Below are positions 21,286-31,299 of a stretch of 64,000 nt of DNA, piece after piece. The DNA is taken from contig CATQJL010000001.1 in the NCBI GenBank assembly GCA_958299035.1, positions 12,856,773-12,920,772 on the forward strand, written 5' to 3'. A program made the translations under genes and the position numbers. The notes below the pieces were generated by a model. That model made no database searches, was not told the DNA's origin, and worked only from the letters and a program-made list of their open reading frames with translations. Positions within the stretch are counted from its first letter, which is position 1, and each line of letters starts with the position of its first letter. This stretch comes from Cylicocyclus nassatus. Its lineage: Eukaryota; Nematoda; Chromadorea; Rhabditida; Strongylidae.

Positions 21286-21753
21286 TCTAGTATTATATTT
21301 GTCGAAAGCAAGCATTAACAGGTTAACGGCATGTGTTTGATTATGTTTGCCATGTGAAAACGCGTTGAGAGCTGAGGAGTCATTCGAGGAGGATGGCGTC
21401 GCAAGGAAGTGGGAGATTTTTACGAGACCTTCTGGCGGACGTTGCCTTCAAAAGATTTATTGGAACAAACACCAGCTGAAGATGCTGCTAGAATCTGGTT
21501 TCAATGCTTTCATTAATTCCGTGTTTGGCTGAGATAAGTAGCTTTACAAACAAACAATGTCTACATCAACTATCGTCTGCAGCATTGGTAGCGCTTTCCA
21601 AGCATCTACGGACCTGTCTGAAGAGTTTGTTGGTCAATGAATCTTGGTCCTGTTCAAGAGCGTGATCGTGCAACTGATTAACATGTTTATTTAAAAGATG
21701 CATAATAAGTGGTAGAAAGTAATTGCATACGCTATAGCCAATGGCAAGCATTA

Positions 21754-22475
21754 GGGCCCGTATGCACGTACATCCCCGCTGGGGAGGGGAGGGGATTTGA
21801 ATTGGATGCGTCATGTTTCGCTACTCTACATATATTTCTTCTTCCTATTCTATCTTGCTATGAGGTTTCTCATATACTTATACCTGCGCATAATGGATGC
21901 CAGGTTACATAGAACATTGGGTTTTTTGCCGTTCTGTTTGATCCCCAGGGGATCCCCTGAAAATCACCTCTCGTTTTTAAAGTGGTTTATCTTCTTGAGA
22001 AGTCAATGAAAACGCTGCAAAATTGTATTGAGGATATAGTGCGGCACTGCTAATCATGTTTTCGACAGGAGAAATGGAATCTGAAAATTGTGAATTTTTT
22101 CGATGATCCCTGGCTCGCGAGCTAGGGATTACCAAAGATTTCGATATCCTGAATCATTTATTTCTACTATAAACATCTTTAGCAATGCCGTAGTATATCC
22201 ACAGTACAATTTTACAACGTTTTCATTAGTTTTCAGGAAGATAAACGGCACTGAAAATTGAGTGATTCCCCAGGGATCCGCAGGAGATCACACAAAATAG
22301 TGAAAACCTAATCAATTATGCCTGTAACCTGGAATCCATTATGCGTATTAGGGTATGAGAACCTTCGTAAGCAATATAGAGAAGGAAGAAGAAAGATACC
22401 TAGAGTACCGAAATGTGACGCATCCCCTTTCAGATCTCTTCCCCTCTCAAGCGCGGATGTACGTGCATACGGGCC
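21754..22475. mobile_element. Harbinger-like palindromic element, 722 bp
   Basis: Ends GGGCCCGTATGCACGTACAT and its complement; flanks TTA on the left and TAA on the right. The whole element is an imperfect palindrome with arms of about 350 bp (for example GATCCCCAGGGGATCC near 21941 against GATTCCCCAGGGATCC near 22263). No transposase. Its ends resemble those at 7219-7358. Confidence 0.85.
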
Positions 22476-22757
22476 TAAGAGGAGAAGGCTAAAGAGAGTA
22501 ATACGAAATGTGCAAGGAAATATTGTACAAATCCGTTTGAATAAATTTAGATAACTTTGTCATATACGCATAGCTAATACGTGCTTATCAGGAGAAAGAG
22601 ATGTTTTTAACATTTTACCCATGGAAAAGGCGATACGTAAAGGTTAGCATACACTGTTTTCTGTTGATTGGAGATGATGCTATCAAACATTTATGTTTCT
22701 GAGAGGTCCTCAAGTGATGAATTTTAGACTGATGTTCATCGAGTTACTTAGACTGCA

Positions 22758-22851
22758 TTCATGCTGATCCTAAGTTCCGAAATAGTTCCAGCACAATGCA
22801 CAATTTCAGCGCTGTGCTGGAGCTGATTCGGAAGTTATGGGTCAGCATGAA
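22758..22851. mobile_element. Foldback MITE, ~94 bp
   Basis: TTCATGCTGATCCTAAGTTC pairs with its inverted copy ending GGGTCAGCATGAAC, and GTTCCAGCAC with GTGCTGGAGC at the centre. Confidence 0.7.
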
Positions 22852-22860
22852 CTCACCTTA

Positions 22861-22960
22861 GAGTTGAGCCAGACTGCGCGGCGTACGCGGCGACGTCTCA
22901 TATCTAATGCACGTGTGCGTACGCTGCGTAATCGCGTACGCCACGCAGTCTGACCCAACC
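22861..22960. mobile_element. Harbinger-like mini-MITE, 100 bp
   Basis: Flanked by TTA on both sides (22858-22860, 22961-22963). Inverted ends GAGTTGAGCCAGACTGCG and CGCAGTCTGACCCAACC, continuing GCGTACGCG on each side. Confidence 0.75.
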
Positions 22961-23096
22961 TTACAAACCCGCGGTGTCTATAAATACTAACAAGATAAGT
23001 TGTGAAAACGAGGTACGTAGCTGACATCGCTAAGGTAGATTTCACCAAATGAGAGAAAAGAAAGGAGCTTTGATTGAATGAGCGTGGAATGGGTAC

Positions 23097-26000
23097 TCAT
23101 CTATGAGAAACCGAAGAGAGATTAACTCGCGTTTGATTACAATAATGTTTTAACTTAGGCCGTTCTTCACGTTCTAACAAGTCCACTAAAATATGCGTAT
23201 AAAGAGGCTTGAGCCTTATGTCTAACAATTTGTAGTGAAGTGAGCTCAAACCATCCAATTTCCAGTCTGCTTTTGTGTGGTTCAACAGTGAGAATCGGCA
23301 CCTGAATATCATACATAAAGAAGCTTCCATTTCCAGCAAGATTTGCAAAGATTCAGTGTTTTTTATCTGATTTATTTCGATTTTTAATGCGGTAGAATAG
23401 CGCCTAAGTTTTACATTCGGGTAGTTTGAAGTTCAGCGCGGACTCAGTCACTTCAGAAGCTCAGGACGCTCCTTCAAGCAGAGTCAATATTGCCGCTTGT
23501 TCTCTCTTCTACACAGATTTGAATTCCTTTGCAAGCGTTATTAGCAGCACGTATTATCAGTAGTCACCTAACTAGTCGGCGTTTGCTACTATACATAAGA
23601 ACCTTCTTCCTCTTGCCACATAAAAAGCTTTTCCATTGCTCTTCAGAACTTTCGGGCATGTTTATCCAACGGGAACTCACGGATTGACTGGATTTTCGAC
23701 ATCTTTTCCATGCCTGATCATTGTATATCTGGCAATAGTGTTATTGTATCGTTCCACTCTGTATCCAGCCAAGTAGGTTCTGTAATAAGATGCAATCACA
23801 GCCTGTTTTTTCCTTCGATCTATTGCAAGTCTGGTTTCTTTTACCTAACGAAACTTCAAAAATTTTCAGAATGCGCTTTGGAAAATTAAGAATTACCGCG
23901 TATAAATATCGTCGTCCTCTCCGCCCCATCCCCAGTATCGATTAGAGTGTCCATTTACATCACGATACTGTTTGATAGTGAACATAGAACTTGTGCCAAA
24001 CATTCTTTGATAAAATAGTCTGTCATATTCTGACATTACTTTGCTCTTTTTCCCATTTAAAGAAGCAATCTTACGTGTAATTATATTTGTCCATTGCAAC
24101 AGCCATGTGTTTTGGATTTCGCTTGGGGCACAGATGCAAGTTTCGTTTGTCTTCTGGTAATAAATCTACGTCATGTAGTAAAATGCACTCCCAGTCGTAC
24201 AGCTTCATTGCCTCGATGAAACCGACATTCAGTAGCTAGATGCTGCTTTTCAAAACTATCGCTAGGCATTTTCAGAGCACACGAAATGTCTCACCTTGCC
24301 ACGATTGAAAGTCTGATTAACAGTTTGTTCAACCACAAAAATGGAGTAGTCAAGCTCCTGTTCGGTAAGAAACGTGTGCATATTGTTTAAAAGAATCCGA
24401 AGATGTCTTTCACGATCTCGATATGGTATCACTACAGCAACCTAAAAACGATGCCAAAGCTGAGCTAAAAGGTTGATTCAGTACAATTACTAGCTAGATT
24501 AGCATTTGACGGTTAGATAGGTTGCGGTTGCATAAGTCTTGATACAGATTAGAGATGGGATTTATGCATCAATAAGAAGGCAACCTATGGTCTGCCCAAA
24601 TCGGGATCAGGCCGAACCGTCGGCTGAATTTGCGCGCTCACAGCGCTAGGGGATTGCGCTGCATACGCGCGCTGTCGCAGAGAGTGAAGACATCGAGGAG
24701 AAAGCAGACTAGCTAGCCGCAGATGTGGCGCAAAACCCTCGCGGCGCGGACTCCCGCAATGCCGATTTTGGCCTGGTTAGAATTGGGGCAGACTGTATCA
24801 TCCTCAACATCCCCAAACGTAGTCTTGCCTAGGTAACAAAACCACAGAGAAAAAGACAAATAGATCTGGATGATCAGCCCGGAATTTGCAAACATGGAGC
24901 CGCTCTATTTTTTGCATCAAAAATTTTTTTCTCATTACGTAATACTGGTTGAGGCTAAACCTCCGATCAACCAGTACTTGTCAGCAGGACTGATGGGAGT
25001 TGGGCAGACTGGAGATATCCTGAGGTTAGGGTTGGGCCAGACTGGGCGAGCAACTTAGTTCGTGCGCCATATCTTTATGGTGTGAGAAGGTCGCGTACGT
25101 CGCAGGCTGGCTTGACATCCAGAATAGCGAGGATGTTCGAGATTCACGGAGAATCATGATTTGCACAGATTTGTTCAGAAGCGTAAAAATATGAAACTAA
25201 ATACAATTAAAAATCATGTGGATATCCTGATAGTAATTGTTTGTGGCTATACGATGTAAATGTTCCCAGCTGAACCATCATTTTAATAAGGAGCTATAAA
25301 TTGTCCAACCAAATGCTTATCTCAAAATAATATGTAATTCTGCAACATAGTTCATTTTTCAATGCAAAATTCTGCGAAGACTTTGTCAGTTTCTGGACAA
25401 CCTAATACAGGGCTCGGCACAGCTGGCACCTGGTCAAGCTGGATATCGTTTCTAGGAAGGAAAGCAAAGGGGATTGTTTTTCCGGGGTCCGGGGCGGAGA
25501 AGAGCCGCAAGAATGCCGCCGGCGTGCCACCGGCATGCTGTCCATCAAACAAAGGCATTGTTTTCAGCCAAAACGCAACAGTATGACACCAAATCTGGCA
25601 TGCGCGTTGTGGGGCCCGAACTACAACCCAAAAATTATGAAAACTTAGCGAATAAAAGCTGTGCTGAACTTTTTTCTGAATTAGCTGGCACCGTGTTAGC
25701 TGGGTGCCATTTGAGCTGGCACCGACACTTTGCTCATATAAGTTTTCATACTTTCTTCATAGAATGTATCTACACTGTAAAAGTTAATATACAGAAAAGA
25801 AACAATTTCATAATGTGATGTAGTAGATGTTTTCGCCAAGCCCAGATAGTACGGTGAATCTTTATTTGACCCAACGTTTCGACAAGGTCGTCTTCTTCGG
25901 AGGTCTGAAAGATGATTGCAGTCTTGATCTATGAAACTACGCCGCCAAACGCCATCTCCGTACTTATCGAGTCTAGACTTCGTCTCATGCTACAGAGAGG

Positions 26001-29000
26001 CACGCTGGCAGAAGAGACCGACCGTTGATCCACCGTGGTAAGGATGTTAGTAGTCCGCAGGAAGTAGCGGACGATACTTCGGCGTACTTTCGACTGAAGT
26101 TTTTAAAGTTTTGAAAAGTTTTGAATGATTTCAAACGCAAACGTCAAACTAATTTGACGTGGGAACAACGGCAGGGCTTCAAAGATGTGCGCGATTTGCT
26201 CAAACAACAATTCATCCGTATCTCAGTTAGTGACAAGGGTGGCGAATTTGTAGTAATGCCGCAGTCTGACCGAGAAATTGCAGAATTGCATCTCTCCAAC
26301 GCGACAATCTACAAGCAAGTGACGAAGCGAGACTTCTTGATGCAATGTAAAAGGTTGAATGAAGTTTGGGTTTCTGTAGCCAGGGCTGCAGGCCTTGATG
26401 AAAGATTAGTTAGCAGGTTAAAAATGGACAATCCGATCTGTACAGTATTTTACCATCTGGTTACTTATAAAATAGCAGCTCACGAAAATAACTCTATATC
26501 ACCAGCAGCCTATATGGCACGCCCTATAATAAGTTGTGTTAGCGGCCCCACCTACAGAATATCATGGTTTCTCAATCATAACTTATAATAACGGGCTAAG
26601 GGTTGTTTACGTTTGTCTGTGTGTGTGAATCTCTGTCTGTCATGAAATTCGTAGAGCGTGTTCCAGCCAACGTCCTTAGCCCAAATTTTGCATAGCGCAC
26701 GCTTCCAGCATGAAAGCTCACTATACAAAAGCATGAGTGGATCCGTTAAGTGGATCCGTTGAAAATTGCGCGTCAAACGGATCCACTTTTCTTCTGGCCA
26801 GCAAATTTGGGTCCGTAGTACTACTTTTTGCAGAGCTAAGGATATATTTGACAAGCTAATGTGCAAGCCATAAACGTTAGCCTAGAAAAGTAATGAAAAC
26901 TTTGCTACTTTACGAAAACAGCGCCAAAATAACATTCGCTGTGTAAACGGTCAATTTTTCAAGACTTTACCTGATCATTTGAGAAGATTTTTGTACAGAG
27001 ATGTTACCCACTATGTTTATTTTATTGTCCTTACGGCAACTATCAAGCCATAAAAATCCCAAAAACCTATTCGAATTTGCATCTGTTCCTCTAGGAAAGG
27101 TTTTATCTACGCGAAAATACCGATCTCACATGGAAAACCTCTACGAATGAGTAGTTGTTTACAAATTATTCGTGATAGCCTACATAGCGCGGTGAGTTTC
27201 AATGTCATTATTATGTGGGAATGAGTAAGGCATATAGAAAATAGGGCCAGTGCGAGCCTCTGCGAAGCAGAGGTGACGCACTGGTAAGATCATAAACCAA
27301 CTATGACCAAAGGTACCATCGCATCTATCCAATACTCGACAGTTCATGCAAAAGTTGCTGGATACGAACATCGAACACGATAGTGTCATCGGGTCTTTTG
27401 ACGTAATATCCTTGTACACTAATGTTCAGAACGATGCCGCACTTCAAGCAAGGTCAGAGATAGTGGAACTTCACTACAACGATATGGTCACCTTTGGACT
27501 CAGCAAAGCGAGCATACTGACCCTCATCAAGGAATGTCTAAAGTGTAACATCTTTAAATGTTCTGGGAATTACTATTCTCAGATCAGGGGCTGGGTATGG
27601 GTCAACGACTGGCCCCAACCCTTGCGATTTGCTTTATGAGTAAGATAGAGGAGCCAGTACTCGCACGCTCGCCCATAATGTGCTGTCGCTACATCGATGA
27701 TTGCTGTGTGATAACATCGACTCAGTCCGAAATGTACGAATATTTCGCACTTTCAAACCAGCAATCACAGTACATTAGATTTACCAGAGAAACCCCGACG
27801 GATGGGTGGCTTCCTTTCCTGAACACCCCGATAAATTTATCTGGTGGTAGAATTCGGATGAAGTGGTACAGGAAAGTAAGCTCAAAGAATATCATAATAC
27901 ACGCAAAATCAGCGCACCCTACAGCGACGAAATGTGCAATTATTAAGAACATGTACAGAACAGCTGTAGAAGTTAGCAGTGGCGTAGAAGAACGACTTGC
28001 ATCTACTAGATTGGCTACAACGATTTTGCGCAGCAACGGCTACACAGATCCGAATAACGCTAGACGCCCACGATCTGGTTTATATAGTCGAATTGCACGT
28101 ACCGACAAGAGAGCCCCGCTCTGCATACCTTTCATCTCCGATGAAATGAGTGTAGCTTTGAATCAATGCATTGCGCGAGCACAACTGCAGAATGAGGTTG
28201 TACTGGTAAACATCCCGAACGATAACATCAGGAGGCAGTTGGTGCGAAACAGGATATACGATACAGAATGCTTATCAGAGCAATGCATTGTTTGCTCATA
28301 TGGAAAGGTAGGAGATTGCGCGAAGTCAGGGGTCATATACCAACTAGAATGTTTGAGTTGCAAGGCTTTCTATATAGGTGAGACGGACAGAGCATTAAAC
28401 ATCAGAGTCAAAGAGCACTTAGCGAACAAAAGACGAAGGAATTTAGTATCGCCGTTGGGAAAACACAGAGTTGAAGCACATGGCGGAACTGATTTTGAGG
28501 TCAAATGTTTCATCTTGGCGTACGAGACAGAAATTTCTGCACGAAAGATACTAGAAGCTTTGTGGATCTAAATTAAGAGCCCAAGCATGAACAACAAAAA
28601 TGAATGCCTATCAATGACAAGTGATCTTTTGCCCTTTCTATCACTATGTGAACAGTAGCCTGCCGTATATATAGACGTGACACACCGAGTGACACTCAGT
28701 GTCGCCCGTCTTCAACATCTCTGCGGCTATCGTCCGCTACTTCCTGCGGACTACTAACATCCTTACCACGGTGGATCAACGGTCGGTCTCTTCATTTCAT
28801 AAGTCAAGACTGCAATCATCTTTCAGACCTCCGAAGAAGACGATCTTGTCGAAACGCTAGGTCAAATAAAGATTCACCGTACTATCTGGGCTTGGCGAAA
28901 ACATCTTCTACATCAAATTACGACATAAGATGCCCAGATTCAGAGAAGAGAGAACCTGGAGTTTACTTATTTCATGATGTTTTCTTTTCAGCGTTTTATA

Positions 29001-29932
29001 TCCATCTGAAAAGTACTCGGTCTGCTCCGCAGTCGAAAAATCGGCTTGTTCTGCTTTTCAAGATGTGATTCAACCATTTGAAAAGCTCAAATAGCTGTGA
29101 AAAGTCGTTTCATGAAATCAGTACAAAAAACCTACTACTTTTTTACATAAGCTAAAAATAATAACGGGCCTTCAAACAGGTCAAAGGGAACTTCGCACGA
29201 AATTTTCAAAATCAAACGGAACTTTTTTTTACGTTTTGAAATTTCCCTGGTGCCAGCTCGTGCCGAGCCCTGACCTAAAAGATGCACTAAAGTGGCATCG
29301 TGACAATAGGGGGAACCCTCGTGTCTTTGACTAACTTCACAACATAGCTTTGTTGGCATTCGTCGCTTTTGAATCAAAGTTATCAAAGTGGCCCTTTGCG
29401 ATGGATGTGTATCGCCTTAAAGAGCATAAAACGCTGACTCTACCGCCTTCCTTATCTGCTGTGAATGGGCAAGGACTTGCGAAAGTTTTCAGGACCGGTT
29501 GCAGGGCGGTTGTACACAAATGTGATCAAAAGGGCCACTCCTTGGTGTGCCCAATGGTGTAGTAATTAGTGCCATGGCTTCGCAAGCAGATGTTCTAAGG
29601 CTCGCGCTCCCTATTATGTTTCCTGATATGCTTTTTGCAAAAGATTTGTAGGGCTGGCTTAGCTTGGTCCGAATGCAATCTCTTACGTCTTTCGCTGTAA
29701 GTTTCAATCGGTCAGTTCTGTGAAGCAAATTGAAGATTAAGAGAACGCACCCTATTTGGAGACGTGCAGTTCCTCGGAATGTGATGTCCGCCGTGGAATA
29801 GATACTTGAATTTCTTCTCCAAATCGTTCCATGGTAATACATTCATTTTTACTTGTATGATCGGATTTTCATAATGGAGTCTGACCGTACACGTTTCATT
29901 GAGTTTAGCCTCTTTTAAAATCAACATGGGAC
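23097..29932 (-). CDS. Beta-1,4-galactosyltransferase-like gene, 5' incomplete
   Basis: Exons (minus strand): 29932-29751, 24441-24295, 24235-24075, 24019-23897, 23779-23681, 23301-23097; all phases agree and the stop TGA is at 23099-23097. About 304 residues are visible. Motifs in order: GGHHIPRNCTSPNR, VAVVIPYRDRERHLRILL (donor-binding start), FVVEQ, FNRGKLLNVGF, HDVDLLPED (DVD metal site), YWGWGGEDDD (signature), RYTMIRHGKD, DWKLDGLSSLHYKLL. This is family GT7, which adds Gal or GalNAc to GlcNAc in the Golgi; the closest remembered nematode relative is bre-4. The signal-anchor and the usual P-x-x-L-x-G exon (which should end in phase 1) were not found above 29932. Unusual: the FGG-x-SA motif reads MFGTSSM. 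The 5.3-kb intron 24442-29750 holds a hAT element, a PLE and a MITE; other introns are 55-379 bp. Confidence 0.9.
24588..24795. mobile_element. TA-flanked MITE, copy 1 (~208 bp)
   Basis: About 85% alike to 47541-47747 along its length (landmarks CGGGATCAGGCCGAACCG, GCAGACTAGCTAGCCGCAGA, CGCGGACTCCCGC). Right end GGGGCAGACTG then TA; the left end is worn. Ends of copy 2 are inverted with TA duplications. It lies in the large intron of the galactosyltransferase gene. Confidence 0.8.
25867..25905 (-). ncRNA. Hammerhead-like motif in left PLE repeat
   Basis: Read on the minus strand: GACCT, CCGAAGA (CUGANGA with U to C), A, stem II GAC..GTC, GAAACGTT, GGGTC, then AAATAAAG. Stem I pairs GACCT with GGGTC through one wobble. 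Confidence 0.5.
26121..26588 (+). pseudogene. PLE reverse transcriptase, N-terminal part
   Basis: Frame of about 150 residues with ISVSDKGGEFVVMPQSDRE (RT0 block), TIYKQVTKRD, a stretch ending in ARPIISCVSGPTYRISWFLN (RT2 block, conserved RPI-s and PTY). The expected K-x-HK motif before it is degraded. The frame breaks at 26585 where a 0.7-kb insertion starts. Upstream PLE sequence expected before this part is absent. Confidence 0.8.
26582..27289. mobile_element. Insertion inside the PLE RT, ~0.7 kb
   Basis: Left junction TCAATCATAAC, right junction AGATCATAAAC: an ATCATAAC/ATCATAAAC direct repeat that could be an 8-9 bp target duplication. Removing one copy rejoins the RT frame (..FLNHN then QL..PKVPSHLSNTRQF). 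The right end carries a strong hairpin (27247-27284). Left end contains a TGTCTGTGTGTG run. Terminal inverted repeats are not evident; Helitron-like or Mutator-like origin is possible. Confidence 0.55.
27247..27284. repeat. Strong hairpin at insertion end
   Basis: CCAGTGCG and CCTCTGC pair with GCAGAGG and CGCACTGG around a GAA loop, with a small AG/TGA internal loop: 15 bp of stem. It ends 2-5 bp before the junction, as Helitron 3' hairpins do, but a CTRR end is missing. Confidence 0.6.
27286..28571 (+). pseudogene. PLE RT C-terminal part plus GIY-YIG endonuclease
   Basis: VPSHLSNTRQFMQKLL leads into motif A (GSFDVISLYTNV, catalytic Asp, about 27397). A one-base frameshift near 27580 separates it from motif B (GLGMGQRLAPTLAICF). 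Motif C is RYIDDCCVI near 27690. Then GWLPFLNTPI and a thumb region. The nuclease follows: C..C at CLSEQCIVC, VIYQLECLSCKAFYIGETDR (GIY/YIG-like pair), RVKEHL, and the Glu in ARKILEALWI at the end. The layout RT then GIY-YIG is the standard PLE order (Neptune/Nematis-like). Broken by the upstream insertion, an in-frame stop near 27296 and the frameshift. Confidence 0.9.
28826..28868 (+). ncRNA. Hammerhead-like motif in right PLE repeat
   Basis: Stem I GACCT (28826-28830) pairs perfectly with AGGTC (28859-28863). CCGAAGA, A, GAC..GTC with a 6-nt loop, GAAAC and GCT lie between; AAATAAAG follows. Compared with the left copy, the 3' strand of stem I differs but still pairs. Confidence 0.55.
29281..29750. 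other. Intron sequence, nothing else seen
   Basis: Lies between the hAT right end and the first visible galactosyltransferase exon. Minus-strand open frames here overlap the exon and lack domain support. Confidence 0.5.
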
Positions 29933-29939
29933 CTGAAAC

Positions 29940-30610
29940 AGAATTGATCTAACAGAATTATGCTAATTCGAGTGTTGTCTACATTGTGGACATTGTTTTA
30001 ATTTAGTAGAACTTATCTGTAGTTCAAAAGATGATGGATCACCAAACTTCGGCTAAAAATGGAGTCTTGAGAAGTAGGCAACAAGAATGGCCAAACTAAA
30101 GCAAACAAACTCCTAGCTTTTTCGAAAACTGTGTGCAGTGTCTATAGAAATATGGAAGTAAATTCTAAGCTAGAATTGGTTGTTTCTAACTATTTCCACT
30201 TTTTGTTCTATTAAATTTCTAAGCTTAATTATCAGATTATGTAACAAGAGCGTTAAGGAAATTTTGTCGGGGCAGGGAAGGGAAAGAAAGGGAACGGGAT
30301 CGCACGATGGGTGATACAATTCTATTGGGATAGAAGGGCCTGGAATTGGCCAGTTCTCCGGAGGTTTTTTACGTGGCCAATCCATGGTATGAGAATCAGT
30401 GGTAAGTGATTCCCCTTCAATATTTTGAATAACGCTATGCTGCTTCCCTTTGCTTTTCCTCTAAAATGATATCCAACTTGCCCGTGGCACCTAATATGGC
30501 CCAGATAGTTTCTAAACAATTAGCTCAGGCAGTGTTAGTAATTCATCTCCTTTTTTTGTTCATTCTTTCTTAATTTTCTTTATTCCAAGTACAGGAATAA
30601 AGAGTTTCAT
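29940..30610. other. No supported feature; expected site of missing 5' exons
   Basis: AT-rich. A minus-strand frame (30385-30170) rich in Pro (starts MDWPRKKPPENWPIPGP) could be an exon, but it does not supply the phase-1 P-x-x-L-x-G end expected for the galactosyltransferase. Confidence 0.3.
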
Positions 30611-30614
30611 ACCT

Positions 30615-31299
30615 TTGTTCGTACTATCTGTAAGTGAGACAGGTGTTGATTATCTCATGAAAGATAGATCAGTTGCGATTTTCAAAACAAGTAAAGGAAC
30701 GTTCAGAGCGCTTGCCCACTTCAAGAAAAGTATTTCTAGTGGAAGTAGCCTTCTCAGATGGATTGTATATCATTTCGAAAAGCTTCGTATTCTGATTTCA
30801 TCCCGCTTAATTATGAGCGTTTTTTAGAGCCAAGGAAATTGAACGCTTCGTACACTGATTTTATCCCACTCAATTAGGAGAGTTTTTTGGAGCCAAAAAA
30901 ATTGAACGCGTGTTCAAAAATCAATCAGAGTCAAAATCATTCCTCTAATTAATCCAGCGCTTAACATTAGAGCACTTTATGCAATCACTCTTCTATTTCA
31001 GAGCTTGAGTGACTGTATCGATATCCTCTGGATGGTGTGACTATTTAGGCAACTAGCAGCAAACTATTGTCCTAAAGAATACTTGAACAATGTATCTATT
31101 CATATCTTTAACAGGAAAAACGAAGCAAGACAGATTAAAGAGCCTTACCTCTCTCTATGGTGAAATTTGCAAGGATTTCGATACGATTTTTCAGAGCAAG
31201 CGAAATGATCTTGCCGATGATCTCTATGTTAGCCGTCCATTCTCTACAAAGTTCCTGGAAATATGTTGCAAGTTCAAGTTTTCCATCTTTTCAAAGTAA
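30615..31299 (+). CDS. Candidate exons of an unknown gene
   Basis: Two protein-like frames: 30615-30827 (includes DYLMKDRSVAIFKTSKG and a Phe/Leu/Arg-rich end) and 31123-31299, opened by a TTTAACAG acceptor and ending in TAA (KTKQDRLKSLTSLYGEICKD, YVSRPFSTKFLEICCKF). They were not joined convincingly; the first overlaps a tandem duplication. No family recognised. Confidence 0.3.
30783..30909. repeat. Tandem duplication, two ~63-bp units
   Basis: CTTCGTAT/ACTGATTT..ATCCC..TTTTTT.GAGCCAA..AAATTGAACGC occurs twice in succession with about 85% identity. Confidence 0.8.

Larger units (their letters stand above)
16170..21490. mobile_element. Long-arm foldback element split by a PLE
   Basis: Left arm 16170-16696. 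The right arm is its inverted copy in two pieces, 17210-17543 and 21286-21490. The outer end is AGCAGCATCTTCAGTTGGTG and its complement; the arms are about 530 bp and close to 90% alike. The loop 16697-17209 is unique. Without the insertion the element would be about 1.58 kb. No transposase is seen and no clear target duplication; Mutator-like or another foldback class is possible. Confidence 0.85.
25816..28917 (+). mobile_element. Canonical Penelope-like element with inverted terminal repeats
   Basis: The terminal segments 25816-26075 and 28729-28917 are inverted copies (GATGTAGTAGATGTTTTCGCC and AGACCGACCGTTGATCCACC are landmarks), each with a hammerhead-like motif. Between them lie RT and GIY-YIG remnants in plus orientation. 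The N-terminal part of the protein is missing. Confidence 0.8.
25408..29272. mobile_element. hAT-type element hosting a PLE
   Basis: Ends CAGGGCTCGGCAC and GTGCCGAGCCCTG are inverted; flanking 8-bp sequences are ACCTAATA (25400-25407) and ACCTAAAA (29273-29280), fitting a hAT 8-bp duplication with one change. Subterminal AGCTGGCACC-type repeats occur on both sides. No hAT transposase is seen. The PLE 25816-28917 sits inside; without it the element is about 0.76 kb. Confidence 0.75.
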
